Positions 51,912 through 60,664 of a stretch of 64,000 bases of DNA are shown one piece after another; position 1 is the first letter of the stretch; each line of letters begins with the position of its first letter. Source of the DNA: Mucilaginibacter gilvus. GTDB lineage: Bacteria > Bacteroidota > Bacteroidia > Sphingobacteriales > Sphingobacteriaceae. The stretch covers positions 317,653 to 381,652 of the forward strand of contig NZ_SBIW01000006.1 of the NCBI RefSeq assembly GCF_004054195.1, in the 5' to 3' direction. The position numbers and the translations under genes were made by a program. The notes beneath the pieces were generated by a model. It was given only the letters and a program-made list of their open reading frames with translations. It was not told where the DNA came from and searched no databases.

Positions 51912-53510
51912 CTATTGTACTATTACAGATTGGTTTTTAGGGTATTTCACCTGGTATTTTACACGCAGTTGTTTCACGGCCTGCGGCTCCAGGGTAAAGC
52001 TCCATGATAATTTACCGGTTACTTTATTCATTTCGGCACCGCTTGTTTCCTGTGTATCTACCTCTATCGCGGTATTTTGCGATACCGGCACCTGGTCTTC
52101 TACCAACAGGTTAATAGCCTGCGTCTTGCGGTTTTTTATGGAGATGTTCCAGTCGCGGGTTTCCTTTTTGTTCGAACCCAAAATGCCCTGCTTCTCGTTC
52201 AGTTCGGTTTGCATCATGCGTTTTACCACAATGTTTTTATCAACCCCCAAAGATAAACTTAAGGTATCGTTTGCCGCACGGATATCTAATTTTGATTTAC
52301 CGATGAATGTGCCCTCGAAAAATAAATTAGCCTCGCCCGACAGGAAATTGTATTTGGTCCAGTCGGTAATGCGGGCGGTGAGGAACACATCCGTGCTTAG
52401 TTTTGGCGCGGCGTAGTATTGGTATTTTGCTTCGGCAGTAACCTGGTCAATTTCTACCAGATATTGCTTACCATCCGCAGGCACCGAAAAGGGGTTTTGG
52501 ATATTAAACTCCATATTAGTTTGGTTCTCTGTAGTATTCACCGAAACGCCCGAAGCTCTTCCCTGAAGCGATTTTGTTACGACCACTTCTCCTAAACTTG
52601 AATTATTTAAACTATAATTCATAAAGCCAGAACTTGCTGCTGGTACAGCCGCGTAAATATTCAGGTAATTTGGCCTCAGCTCAGGCTTTGCTCCGCTTAC
52701 CGACGGGTCGCCGGTGGAGAGGGTAAGCTTTATATTCTTCCAATCCTCGCCGCATTGCTGCGATACATTGGCTTTGTAGGCGATAACTACCGGGCTATTT
52801 ACATTTTTGGCGCGAATATCATAAGTTGGGTACCAGCGGGCATCGTTCACCACGTAGGTAATGGTAAAAGTCGATTGCAGGGCCGCAGTCGACGATACAT
52901 TCACCAGCACATTACTGGTAGTAGCGCTTTGGCTCTGCACCAGTTCGTTTACCTGGCTATCATATTTACGGATCTGCTCGTTCAGGCTTTCCAACTCATT
53001 ATTGATGGCCAGCTCTTTTTTCTTGATCTCGGTTAAGCGCGCAGTTTGGAAATCGAGCGCGGCTTTTAGCTTTACAATATCCAGCCCGGCGGTTTGCCCG
53101 TTGCTTACCTGGTTTTTGGTCAGCATATTGGCTTCTTCCTTGTTGATGCTCAGCATGGTGGTTTGAAGGGAAATTTTATCGCGCAGCGACTTTTGGATCA
53201 GCTGCAGTTCTTCCACCTTTTTAGTTTTTAGCTGATCGCTCAAATAATTTAGTTCGTGCTTTACAGATAGGATGGTAAAATCGCCGGTGGCACGTACCTG
53301 CATACTGGCAGGATCGAGGTTGGGCGATAGGTTATCAAACACCAGTGTTGTTGTGCCGGGCACTACGCTGGCAGTGGCGGTACGCGTAACCTGTGCGCCA
53401 TTTAAAAACACGGTTACTTTTTCTACTTTGGATGCCACTTTCTGTCCGTCGTCGGCGCGGACGGTTTGGGTGGATATAAACAGGCAGGCAATAAATAATA
53501 AATGCTTCAT
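51912..53510 (-). CDS. DUF4139 (mucoidy-inhibitor MuiA-like) exported protein with a plug-like insert
   Basis: 532-residue exported protein (signal LLFIACLFISTQTVRA). The N-terminal DUF4140 domain (VEKVTVFLNGAQVTRTATAS) is followed by a coiled coil (residues about 90-190, e.g. LTEIKKKELAINNELESLNE) and the DUF4139 domain (YVVNDARWYPTYDIRAKNV, QCGEDWKNIKLTLSTGDPSV). Within it, residues 306-324 read LGEVVVTKSLQGRASGVSV, the signature that opens SusC-type TonB plug domains. It is inserted between nuoM and nuoN, 5 nt before nuoN, so it is transcribed with complex I. Function unknown. Confidence 0.82.
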   Translation of the reverse strand: MKHLLFIACLFISTQTVRADDGQKVASKVEKVTVFLNGAQVTRTATASVVPGTTTLVFDNLSPNLDPASMQVRATGDFTILSVKHELNYLSDQLKTKKVEELQLIQKSLRDKISLQTTMLSINKEEANMLTKNQVSNGQTAGLDIVKLKAALDFQTARLTEIKKKELAINNELESLNEQIRKYDSQVNELVQSQSATTSNVLVNVSSTAALQSTFTITYVVNDARWYPTYDIRAKNVNSPVVIAYKANVSQQCGEDWKNIKLTLSTGDPSVSGAKPELRPNYLNIYAAVPAASSGFMNYSLNNSSLGEVVVTKSLQGRASGVSVNTTENQTNMEFNIQNPFSVPADGKQYLVEIDQVTAEAKYQYYAAPKLSTDVFLTARITDWTKYNFLSGEANLFFEGTFIGKSKLDIRAANDTLSLSLGVDKNIVVKRMMQTELNEKQGILGSNKKETRDWNISIKNRKTQAINLLVEDQVPVSQNTAIEVDTQETSGAEMNKVTGKLSWSFTLEPQAVKQLRVKYQVKYPKNQSVIVQ

Positions 53511-53570
53511 ATTTTATTTTATTTACCTGTAGGATGCATGTGCCCGTCCAATTCCATAACCCTGTTCAAA

Positions 53571-55175
53571 TTATTTTATACCGATGAATTGCACCAGCGC
53601 CAGTACCGAATCGTTTATCTTATCGAAAACCAGCGATGGCATCAAACCCAAACCTAAAGCGATAAGCGCCAGTGGCAATAAAGTAAGGGTTTCGCGCAGG
53701 CTAAGATCTTGCAGGGCTATCTTCCAGATCTCTCCTCCCTTTAAGGACAATTTGCCAAAGAACATGCGTTGCAGCGTCCACAAAAAGTAAGCGGCGCTGA
53801 GCAAAATACCAACGGAACCGCAGACCGCCATCCAGTAAGGCAGCAAGCCGTTCGCTGAATGGGATTTAAAGGCACCTGCTAAGGAAAATGCTTCGGCCAC
53901 GAAAGCGGAGAAACCCGGCAGGCCCAGCGAAGCAAAGAACGCCACCATTACATAAACCGTATAGCGTGGCATCAGCGAGCCGAGGCCACGAAAATGGTAG
54001 ATGTCGCGGTCGTGTACGCGGTTGTAAATAACGCCTACCAAAAAGAACAGCATAGTTGATAAAAACCCGTGACTCACCATCTGCATCATCGCACCGCTGA
54101 TCCCTTCGGCAGTGTTGGAAGCGATACCCAGCAGCACAAAACCCATGTGCGAAACGGATGAATAAGCAATGAGGCGTTTCAGATCGCGCTGCGCGAGGGC
54201 ATTGAAGGCACCGTATAATATAGAGATAACGCCTAAGAGCCCGATCCAGAAAGCACCGCTAAGCGCGATATCCGGGAAGATACCCAAACAGATGCGGATG
54301 ATGCCGTAACCGCCAATTTTTAGCAAGATCCCCGCCAGTATGATAGACACAGGGGTCGGGGCTTCCACGTGCGCATCGGGCAACCATGTATGCAGGGGCA
54401 CCACCGGCACTTTAATGGCGAATGCGATGAACAGCACCACAAAGCCCACGGATCGTGCCGGCATCCCTAAAATGGTGTTATGTGTAAGGGTAGAGAACAC
54501 CGAGCCGTTGATGTAGTTGGCCGGGTTCATCATTTGGATGATATTGAAAGTATGGTTGCCGGTTGCAGGGTCTTTCACCGAAAGGTACAGCCCAACCATT
54601 ACCAGCAGCATAAATACCGAACCGAACAGGGTGTACAGGAAAAACTTAATGGCGGCATATTCGCGCCTTGCACCGCCCCACATACCTATCAGGAAGTATA
54701 GCGGCAACAACATCAGTTCGTAAAAAGTGTAGAACAGGAAGAAATCCATCGCGCAGAAAACACCCACTACCGCCATATCCAGCAGTAAAAATAAGGCGAA
54801 GAAACCCTTGAGGTTGCTCTTGATCTCCCAGGAAGAAACGGCGGCCACCACCATTACCAGGCAAGTCATCACCATCAAGGTAATGGAGATGCCATCTATC
54901 CCTACAAAATACTCTATCTGCATTTTGCCTGCGGAACCAAGGTCGAGATGGATCCAGGGCAGCTTTTGCACAAACTGGAACTGCTCCTCGTGGTTGATGC
55001 CGGCAAGATTGGCCCCCGTTTTAAAGTTGAGGTACATCCAGATACTAAGCCCTAATTGAACAAGCGTGGCAAAAAGGGTGATATACTTGAAGCTGGCCCG
55101 CATAGATGAAGGCAGCAGCAGGATGATGAATCCGAACAGTACGGGGGTGAAAATAAGCAGGGTTAATATGTTCAT
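53571..55175 (-). CDS. nuoM: NADH-quinone oxidoreductase subunit M
   Basis: 534-residue antiporter-like subunit of complex I. Seen: YFVGIDGISITLMVMTCLVM, AVVGVFCAMDFFLFYTFYEL with the conserved Glu, AFAIKVPVVPLHTWLPDAHV, EAPTPVSIILAGILLKIGGY and RDLKRLIAYSSVSHMGFVLL. Its ATG shares one base with the nuoL stop (55175), so the two are tightly coupled. Gap of 60 nt to DUF4139. Confidence 0.98.
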   Translation of the reverse strand: MNILTLLIFTPVLFGFIILLLPSSMRASFKYITLFATLVQLGLSIWMYLNFKTGANLAGINHEEQFQFVQKLPWIHLDLGSAGKMQIEYFVGIDGISITLMVMTCLVMVVAAVSSWEIKSNLKGFFALFLLLDMAVVGVFCAMDFFLFYTFYELMLLPLYFLIGMWGGARREYAAIKFFLYTLFGSVFMLLVMVGLYLSVKDPATGNHTFNIIQMMNPANYINGSVFSTLTHNTILGMPARSVGFVVLFIAFAIKVPVVPLHTWLPDAHVEAPTPVSIILAGILLKIGGYGIIRICLGIFPDIALSGAFWIGLLGVISILYGAFNALAQRDLKRLIAYSSVSHMGFVLLGIASNTAEGISGAMMQMVSHGFLSTMLFFLVGVIYNRVHDRDIYHFRGLGSLMPRYTVYVMVAFFASLGLPGFSAFVAEAFSLAGAFKSHSANGLLPYWMAVCGSVGILLSAAYFLWTLQRMFFGKLSLKGGEIWKIALQDLSLRETLTLLPLALIALGLGLMPSLVFDKINDSVLALVQFIGIK

Positions 55176-57259
55176 CAGGCCCAGATCAATTTTAAAATAA
55201 AAACAGCAATTACGGCAAGCAACATGCTGTACAAATAGTATTGCACTTTACCGCCTTGAAAACGGCGCGCAAAGTTGCCTATGTACTGCACCGGTTGGGC
55301 AGCCAGCCAAAGCACGCCATCTACAATATATTTATCACACCAGGCGGTAGCTTTCGCTATGCACAGGCCGATGCTTTCCAGCAGGTGTACAAATCCGTCG
55401 ATAACTTTGCGGTCTACCCAATAGAGCGCCCCGCTGAGCCAAATTACGAACTTTACAATAATACGTTTATAAAAGCGGTCGATATACCATTCGTTAAAGG
55501 AAATGCGGTATAGGAAACCGGTTTCGGAGATAACCGGGCCTACGCGCTTTACATAGAGCACGTAGGCGCTGTAGATAACCATAAGACTCACCACGCTTAC
55601 CAAAACGGGTATCACTAACGTATAAATACTATAATGCCCTTCCCAGTGTTTCGGTGCAAATGGTTCGTACAGCCACGAGGTTTCGTACGAGATTGGGTTG
55701 AGAGAGAACAGCGGGAACAAGCAGCAAAGCGCCAGCAGTACCAATGGCAATTTGTATGCCCAGTGCCCGTCGCCAATGTGAATTTGCAGCGAAGGGAAAC
55801 TTTTGAGCAGCCTTAGTTCGCCAAAGAATACTTTAAAAATAAGCCTTGCTACATAGAAAGCGGTAAGCCAGCTGGTGAGCAATGCCATTACCGGGATGAT
55901 ATTTAACAGCGGATTCTTGCTATCTGCCCATTCGAAAGCCTGGATCAGGATACCGTCTTTAGAGAGGTAACCGGATGTTAATGGCAAACCTACCAAAGCC
56001 AGTCCGGCTATAACAGCTGTGATGAATGTAAGCGGCAGTTTTTTGCGCAGGCCGCCCATTAGCGTAATATCTTGTGGATCGATATCAAGGTTATTATCTT
56101 CTTTGATGTGTTTTATTTGGTGAATAACGATACCCGCGACCAAAAACAACAGGCATTTAAAAAAGGCGTGTGTTACCAAATGGAACAGCGAAGACGAATA
56201 CGCGCCTACGCCCATAGCCATTACCATGTAGCCCAATTGCGATATGGTGGAGTACGCCAAAATGCGTTTGAGATCGTTCTGCGTGAGGGCAATGGATGCC
56301 GCCATAAACGCGGTGAAACAGCCCACAATAGCCAGCGTAGTCAATTCCGTACCGTTGAAGAACGGATACACCCTGCCTAATAAGAACACCCCTGCCGCCA
56401 CCATGGTAGCCGCGTGGATGAGTGCTGAAACGGAGGTTGGCCCTTCCATCGCATCGGGCAGCCAGGTATGTAAAGGAAACTGCGCCGATTTTGCTGCAAC
56501 GGCAAGAAAAATGCCGCCAAAGGCTATATAATGCCATATTGCCGGTAACGATGCTACCTTCTCGTAATCATGTAAAGGGACCGAACTCCAAAATCCGTCA
56601 GAAATTACTGATTGTGCAACCAGTCCGTGCTCACCAAATAACAGGTCAATATCGAAAGTGCCAAATTGGGTAAAGAGGATGATGATGGCCGTTAGCAAGC
56701 CAATATCCCCTATCCTGTTCATGATGAAGGCTTTTTTGTTGGCCTGTACCGCGCTGTCCCTATCGTACCAGAAACCGATAAGCAGGTAGCTGGAGAAACC
56801 CACCAGTTCCCAAAAAGCATAAAACGTGATGAGACTATCCACAACCACCAACGCCAGCATACTGAAACAAAAGAAACTGAGGTAGCGGAAGTAACGGCTG
56901 AAACCCGCATCGTCCTTCATGTATGCCGTCGAATAAATATGCACAGGCAAAGCAATGAGCGATACCAGCACCAGCGTCAGCACCGAAAGGTTGTTTAGTA
57001 AAATGCCTATTTGCACCTTTGTTGCCCCAATGGTGAACCACACCTGCTGCATGTGGATGGTATGGTTATCCCAAACTTTAAAAAACACATTAAGCGACAG
57101 CACCGCGCTACCCAATATAGCCAGCGTAGATACCCAACCCGAAGCCTTGCTTTTGCCCAGCACCAAAAAGTTGACCACAAAGGCAGCAAAAGGCAACACC
57201 ACGGCTATAATAGCCAGGGTTACGGTTTGCGCGTCGGTATGGAGGGTGGTGGGGTTCAA
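55175..57259 (-). CDS. nuoL: NADH-quinone oxidoreductase subunit L
   Basis: 694-residue antiporter-like subunit with the long lateral helix of complex I. Seen: YFRYLSFFCFSMLALVVVDS, TFYAFWELVGFSSYLLIGFW, AAKSAQFPLHTWLPDAMEGP, TSVSALIHAATMVAAGVFLL and NDLKRILAYSTISQLGYMVM. The only possible start is a TTG (57259-57257), because a stop codon lies three codons upstream in frame. That TTG overlaps the upstream gene's TGA, implying translational coupling. The C-terminal lateral helix and anchor (YLYSMLLAVIAVFILKLIW) are present. Confidence 0.97.
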   Translation of the reverse strand: MNPTTLHTDAQTVTLAIIAVVLPFAAFVVNFLVLGKSKASGWVSTLAILGSAVLSLNVFFKVWDNHTIHMQQVWFTIGATKVQIGILLNNLSVLTLVLVSLIALPVHIYSTAYMKDDAGFSRYFRYLSFFCFSMLALVVVDSLITFYAFWELVGFSSYLLIGFWYDRDSAVQANKKAFIMNRIGDIGLLTAIIILFTQFGTFDIDLLFGEHGLVAQSVISDGFWSSVPLHDYEKVASLPAIWHYIAFGGIFLAVAAKSAQFPLHTWLPDAMEGPTSVSALIHAATMVAAGVFLLGRVYPFFNGTELTTLAIVGCFTAFMAASIALTQNDLKRILAYSTISQLGYMVMAMGVGAYSSSLFHLVTHAFFKCLLFLVAGIVIHQIKHIKEDNNLDIDPQDITLMGGLRKKLPLTFITAVIAGLALVGLPLTSGYLSKDGILIQAFEWADSKNPLLNIIPVMALLTSWLTAFYVARLIFKVFFGELRLLKSFPSLQIHIGDGHWAYKLPLVLLALCCLFPLFSLNPISYETSWLYEPFAPKHWEGHYSIYTLVIPVLVSVVSLMVIYSAYVLYVKRVGPVISETGFLYRISFNEWYIDRFYKRIIVKFVIWLSGALYWVDRKVIDGFVHLLESIGLCIAKATAWCDKYIVDGVLWLAAQPVQYIGNFARRFQGGKVQYYLYSMLLAVIAVFILKLIWA

Positions 57260-57978
57260 TGTTTCTTAGTTGTGATCTTAAAAATTGTACCACTCATCCC
57301 CTTCATCATGTAATCTTCGATGAACACAGTGTTTTTCATATCGCCTACAGGCAGCTCGTACAGATACTTTATTAAAGCATCGTCACGTTTTCTGTATTCA
57401 CCATTTACATCATAGAGCACCTTCAAATCAGAAAAATTATTATCATTTAAATACTTACGATAACCCTGCGTTACGCTGCAAAGCTTGTTAAGATAAGTCT
57501 TAATTGCATAATCTCTTGTAAAAAGCAGTAATACCAGCGAGCCATAAGCTGCATAGGCAGTTGACCCTTTGTTGAGAAACTTATAATCAATAATTTCATC
57601 CGTATTCAGCGTGTCTAACCCCTCCTTACCTGTTTCCGAATTCATGAGGATATTACTACCATATCTTAACGTATCTGGAAAGATAACCAACGGATGCACC
57701 CCGCTTTTTACGCGCTTAATATGCTTTCTTGTCACTAAAATTGCGCCGTTAGCGGCTTGTCTTCCGTATATGGCGGCAGCTGCCGCAACTTTTAAAATTT
57801 CAATCGTCTTTATATCGCTTGGTTTAACGAGGTTCAAATCATCAGCGTAGTAGCGGCCATCAATAATAATGAGTGGCTTAACCGGCATTGGAGGATTAGG
57901 TGGTTCTTGCCAACGTTTTTGCGTGAAACCACTCACACAAACACACATCAAACCGAATATCAAAACCAGCTTCCTCAT
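57256..57978 (-). CDS. Exported protein resembling a free-standing SusC-type plug, inside the nuo operon
   Basis: 240-residue protein, not a known Nuo subunit. Signal peptide (LVLIFGLMCVCVSGFTQ). Residues 36-85 read PLIIIDGRYYADDLNLVKPS, DIKTIEILKVAAAAAIYGRQ and AANGAILVTRK: this is the second half of a SusC/RagA TonB plug domain. Residues 123-156 (TLNTDEIIDYKFLNKGSTAY, then AAYGSLVLLLFTRD) look like a degenerate second copy. No beta-barrel follows. It starts 3 nt after the nuoK stop, and its TGA overlaps the TTG of nuoL, so it is fully embedded in the operon. Role unknown. Confidence 0.72.
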   Translation of the reverse strand: MRKLVLIFGLMCVCVSGFTQKRWQEPPNPPMPVKPLIIIDGRYYADDLNLVKPSDIKTIEILKVAAAAAIYGRQAANGAILVTRKHIKRVKSGVHPLVIFPDTLRYGSNILMNSETGKEGLDTLNTDEIIDYKFLNKGSTAYAAYGSLVLLLFTRDYAIKTYLNKLCSVTQGYRKYLNDNNFSDLKVLYDVNGEYRKRDDALIKYLYELPVGDMKNTVFIEDYMMKGMSGTIFKITTKKH

Positions 57979-57981
57979 CCC

Positions 57982-58287
57982 TTAATCTTTTAACCGGTTA
58001 ATTTTATCCGCGTCAATGGTTTTGTAGCGGCGGTACACGTTCAGTATAATGGCCAGCGCTACGGCAGTTGTGGCGGCTGCCAGTACAATGGCAAACAGGG
58101 CGAACATTTGCCCGCCGTTGTTAATACGATCATACCGGCCAAAGGCTACCAGGTTGAGGATGGCTGCATTCAGCATCAGTTCGATTCCGATCAAGATCTG
58201 GATGGCGTTCTTTTTTGATACGATGATGAATAAGCCGATGCAAAATAGCATGGCGCTCACCAGCATAAAATGCTGCAGGGTTATCAT
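57982..58287 (-). CDS. nuoK: NADH-quinone oxidoreductase subunit K
   Basis: 101-residue, three-helix complex I subunit. FMLVSAMLFCIGLFIIVSKK, NAIQILIGIELMLNAAILNL with the two conserved membrane Glu, and FALFAIVLAAATTAVALAII. ATGA overlap with nuoJ. Firm. Confidence 0.98.
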   Translation of the reverse strand: MITLQHFMLVSAMLFCIGLFIIVSKKNAIQILIGIELMLNAAILNLVAFGRYDRINNGGQMFALFAIVLAAATTAVALAIILNVYRRYKTIDADKINRLKD

Positions 58288-58832
58288 TCGTTCCCCTCCT
58301 TCCGTGACAAATGCGCCGCACCTACCAACGCCACCATCAGCAAAATACTAATGGCCTCGAAGGGAAGCAAATACCGCGTCATTAAATTGATGCCGATATT
58401 GTTAATACCCGATTCATTCACGGGGATCATATTCCCGGCATCTTTGGCGCCTTTTACCCAGGGCAATGCGGCAACATCCGCTTTTAATATTACGTTCACC
58501 ATCACCACTAAAAACAGCGCGGCAAGGATAAAAGCAGGTAAATTATGCAAACTGATAAATCGGTTCTTTTGCTGTTCTATAACGGCCAGCGCTTCCTTGC
58601 CCGAGAGCATAAAGGCAAAGAGGATGAGCACCAAAATACCGCCTACGTATATTACAACTTGGGTAACGGCCACAAAATCGGCAACGGCCAGCACGTACAG
58701 CTCCGCCAAGCCAAACAGTGTAATGAAGAACATAAAGATGCTGCGCACTAAATTTTTGCTGATTGCTACCAACAATGCCGAACCCAGCACCACAAAACTC
58801 ATTACATAAAACATCACCTGTACTAAACTCAT
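58284..58832 (-). CDS. nuoJ: NADH-quinone oxidoreductase subunit J
   Basis: 182-residue complex I membrane subunit. VMFYVMSFVVLGSALLVAIS, NLVRSIFMFFITLFGLAELY and VLAVADFVAVTQVVIYVGGI contain the conserved helix-3 Tyr and the pi-bulge region. ATGA overlaps on both sides (nuoI and nuoK) show tight coupling. Confidence 0.97.
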   Translation of the reverse strand: MSLVQVMFYVMSFVVLGSALLVAISKNLVRSIFMFFITLFGLAELYVLAVADFVAVTQVVIYVGGILVLILFAFMLSGKEALAVIEQQKNRFISLHNLPAFILAALFLVVMVNVILKADVAALPWVKGAKDAGNMIPVNESGINNIGINLMTRYLLPFEAISILLMVALVGAAHLSRKEGNE

Positions 58833-59419
58833 GCGCCGCCCTCCTTCGCTTTCATAGCGGCTAATTTGGCCGCTTGTTTTTCGGCTTGCTGTCTTTCCAA
58901 AAGTTCGCGCTTTTCGGCAGCAAACTCCGGCGACATATCCGAGAACTCGTAATTCAGATCCTTCAGCTCAAATACGGTACGGTCATACTGGTTGGTCATC
59001 ACAATACACTCCGTTGGGCATACAATGGTACACAGGCCGCAATACATGCACTTCGCCATGTCAATATCAAACTTAGCGGCGTATAGCAGTTTTTTAGATC
59101 CGTCGGATGTTTCGCCGATGGAGCCCTCCGTAGATTTTATCGATTCGATATCGATGCAGTTTACCGGGCAAATTTTCGCACAAAGGTCGCACACAATACA
59201 GTCGTCTATTTCCACGTCTAGCTGGTAACGACCCACCTCGGGCGTAGGCAGCTGCTGCATAGGATACTGAATGGTATTGGTATCGTTTTGCTGCTTAAAG
59301 TAATTATCATCGGTAATCGGAAGCACTTTGCGCTTAAAATTGCCCACAAACAGGTGCTTCATGGTGAGGGTAAGCCCCCGCCATGCCGTTGTAAAACCAT
59401 TTATTACTTTGTTTATCAA
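58829..59419 (-). CDS. nuoI: NADH-quinone oxidoreductase subunit I
   Basis: Peripheral-arm ferredoxin-like subunit holding clusters N6a and N6b. From the TTG at 59419 it is 196 residues. Two Cys motifs: DDCIVCDLCAKICPVNCIDI and AKCMYCGLCTIVCPTECIVM, each CxxCxxCxxxCP. KRKVLPITDDNYFKQQNDTN is a Bacteroidota-type N-terminal segment. The open frame extends far upstream, but between 59420 and 59514 the DNA is repeat-like, so the family start MINKVINGFTTAWRGLTLTM (TTG) is preferred. GTG at 59494 or 59515 is the alternative. The C-terminal tail is Ala/Lys/Glu-rich. Confidence 0.93.
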   Translation of the reverse strand: MINKVINGFTTAWRGLTLTMKHLFVGNFKRKVLPITDDNYFKQQNDTNTIQYPMQQLPTPEVGRYQLDVEIDDCIVCDLCAKICPVNCIDIESIKSTEGSIGETSDGSKKLLYAAKFDIDMAKCMYCGLCTIVCPTECIVMTNQYDRTVFELKDLNYEFSDMSPEFAAEKRELLERQQAEKQAAKLAAMKAKEGGA

Positions 59420-59514
59420 ATCTGAATCAGAATTTACAGAATTAAGGAATTTCCAGAATACTGTTTTATTTAAATTAATCCGAAATCTACTCACCACTCC
59501 ATATTCACCACTCA
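59420..59514. repeat. Repeat-like sequence at the nuoH-nuoI junction
   Basis: The minus strand reads TAGTGAGTGGTGAATATGGA then GTGGTGAGT (a GTGAGTGGTGAAT word), followed by AATTCTGTAAATTCTGATTC, a word I recall from dispersed Bacteroidota repeats. It directly abuts the nuoH stop and is in frame with nuoI, so it could be translated if a GTG inside is used. Confidence 0.45.
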
Positions 59515-60585
59515 CTACATCACCCACAGCCGCCACACGCCCGAAATGAGCATACAGGCAAAGGCCATCGGGGTTAATATTTTCCAGCAAAGGTTCATCA
59601 GCTGGTCTACCCGTAAGCGGGGTAAGGTCCAGCGGATCCACATTTGCACGCCGACTAAGGCTATTGTTTTTACTAAGATCCAGATAATGCCCCATGCCGT
59701 GCCGGTTGTCCAGTCGGCCAGCCTTGCCACACCCATATTTGGCAACGGCGTGTTCCAAGCACCGAGGAACAGGATCACCCCTACCATGGATACCAAGTAC
59801 ATCATGCTGTACTCCGCTAAAAACACCAGGGCGAATTGCAAACCGGTAAACTCGGTATGGAAACCCGATACCAGTTCCGAATCTGCCTCGGGGATATCAA
59901 AGGGAGCACGGTTGCTTTCCGCCAGCGACGCAATGAAATAGATGATAAACGCCACAAGTAAATGCGGCGCACGAAACACGTTCCACGAGAATATACCGCC
60001 TATGTGGCTTACATCCCAAAAGCCCCAAAAAGTTGTTTTCTCTGTAGCTAATACGCCCTGCTGCATAGCAATTTCCTGCAAGCTGAGGGTTTGGGCTATC
60101 ATCACTACGGCTATCAGCGCGAAGCCTGCCGGGATCTCATAAGAGATAATTTGGGCCGCGGAGCGCATAGCACCCAGTATAGAATATTTATTATTGGAGC
60201 CCCAGCCAGCCATCAGGATGCCGAGGGTTTCGATAGAAATGATGGCGAATACATAGTACAGCCCGATATTGATATTGGCCGGTACAACGCCCGAGGCCCA
60301 GGGCAATGCCGCGAAACCAAGGTAAACGCCTATGAAAATAACGGCCGGCGCCATCAGGAAAAGTATCTTATCGGCAGCGGCGGGGATGATAAATTCCTTT
60401 TGCACCATCTTTAGCATATCCGCAGGTACCTGCAGCCAGCCAAATTTGCCCGTTTCGGTAGGGCCCAAACGGTTTTGGATAAAGGCGCTCACCTTACGTT
60501 CGGCGTACACGCCGATCATGGTAAACAGCCCCACAAAAGCAAATAAGCCAAAGGCAACAATAAAATATGTAAGATAAAAATTCAA
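59515..60585 (-). CDS. nuoH: NADH-quinone oxidoreductase subunit H
   Basis: Eight-helix subunit forming the quinone-chamber entrance. From the TTG at 60585 it is 356 residues. Seen: ERKVSAFIQNRLGPTETGKF, GILMAGWGSNNKYSILGAMR, SAAQIISYEIPAGFALIAVV, LAESNRAPFDIPEADSELVS and GFHTEFTGLQFALVFLAEYS. The frame reaches a TTG at 60606, but that codon lies inside a TAAGTTTG promoter element, so the next TTG is chosen. First gene of the cluster here; nuoA-G are not in the window. Confidence 0.96.
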   Translation of the reverse strand: MNFYLTYFIVAFGLFAFVGLFTMIGVYAERKVSAFIQNRLGPTETGKFGWLQVPADMLKMVQKEFIIPAAADKILFLMAPAVIFIGVYLGFAALPWASGVVPANINIGLYYVFAIISIETLGILMAGWGSNNKYSILGAMRSAAQIISYEIPAGFALIAVVMIAQTLSLQEIAMQQGVLATEKTTFWGFWDVSHIGGIFSWNVFRAPHLLVAFIIYFIASLAESNRAPFDIPEADSELVSGFHTEFTGLQFALVFLAEYSMMYLVSMVGVILFLGAWNTPLPNMGVARLADWTTGTAWGIIWILVKTIALVGVQMWIRWTLPRLRVDQLMNLCWKILTPMAFACMLISGVWRLWVM

Positions 60586-60603
60586 GGGCGCTTGCTTTTG
60601 GTG

Positions 60604-60611
60604 CAAACTTA
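60604..60611 (-). promoter_or_regulatory. Predicted promoter -7 element for the nuoH-N cluster
   Basis: TAAGTTTG on the minus strand, followed by an 18-nt leader to the TTG at 60585. It suggests the membrane-arm half of complex I has its own promoter. Confidence 0.5.
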
Positions 60612-60664
60612 ATAAATGCGGGGGATAGTTGACTGTTTTGGTAGTTGTTTTTTAGGCTTCGCCG

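Noticed and set aside
59515..59758. Long N-terminal extension of NuoI into nuoH
   Set aside because: It would overlap 243 bp of nuoH in another frame with no matching family sequence.
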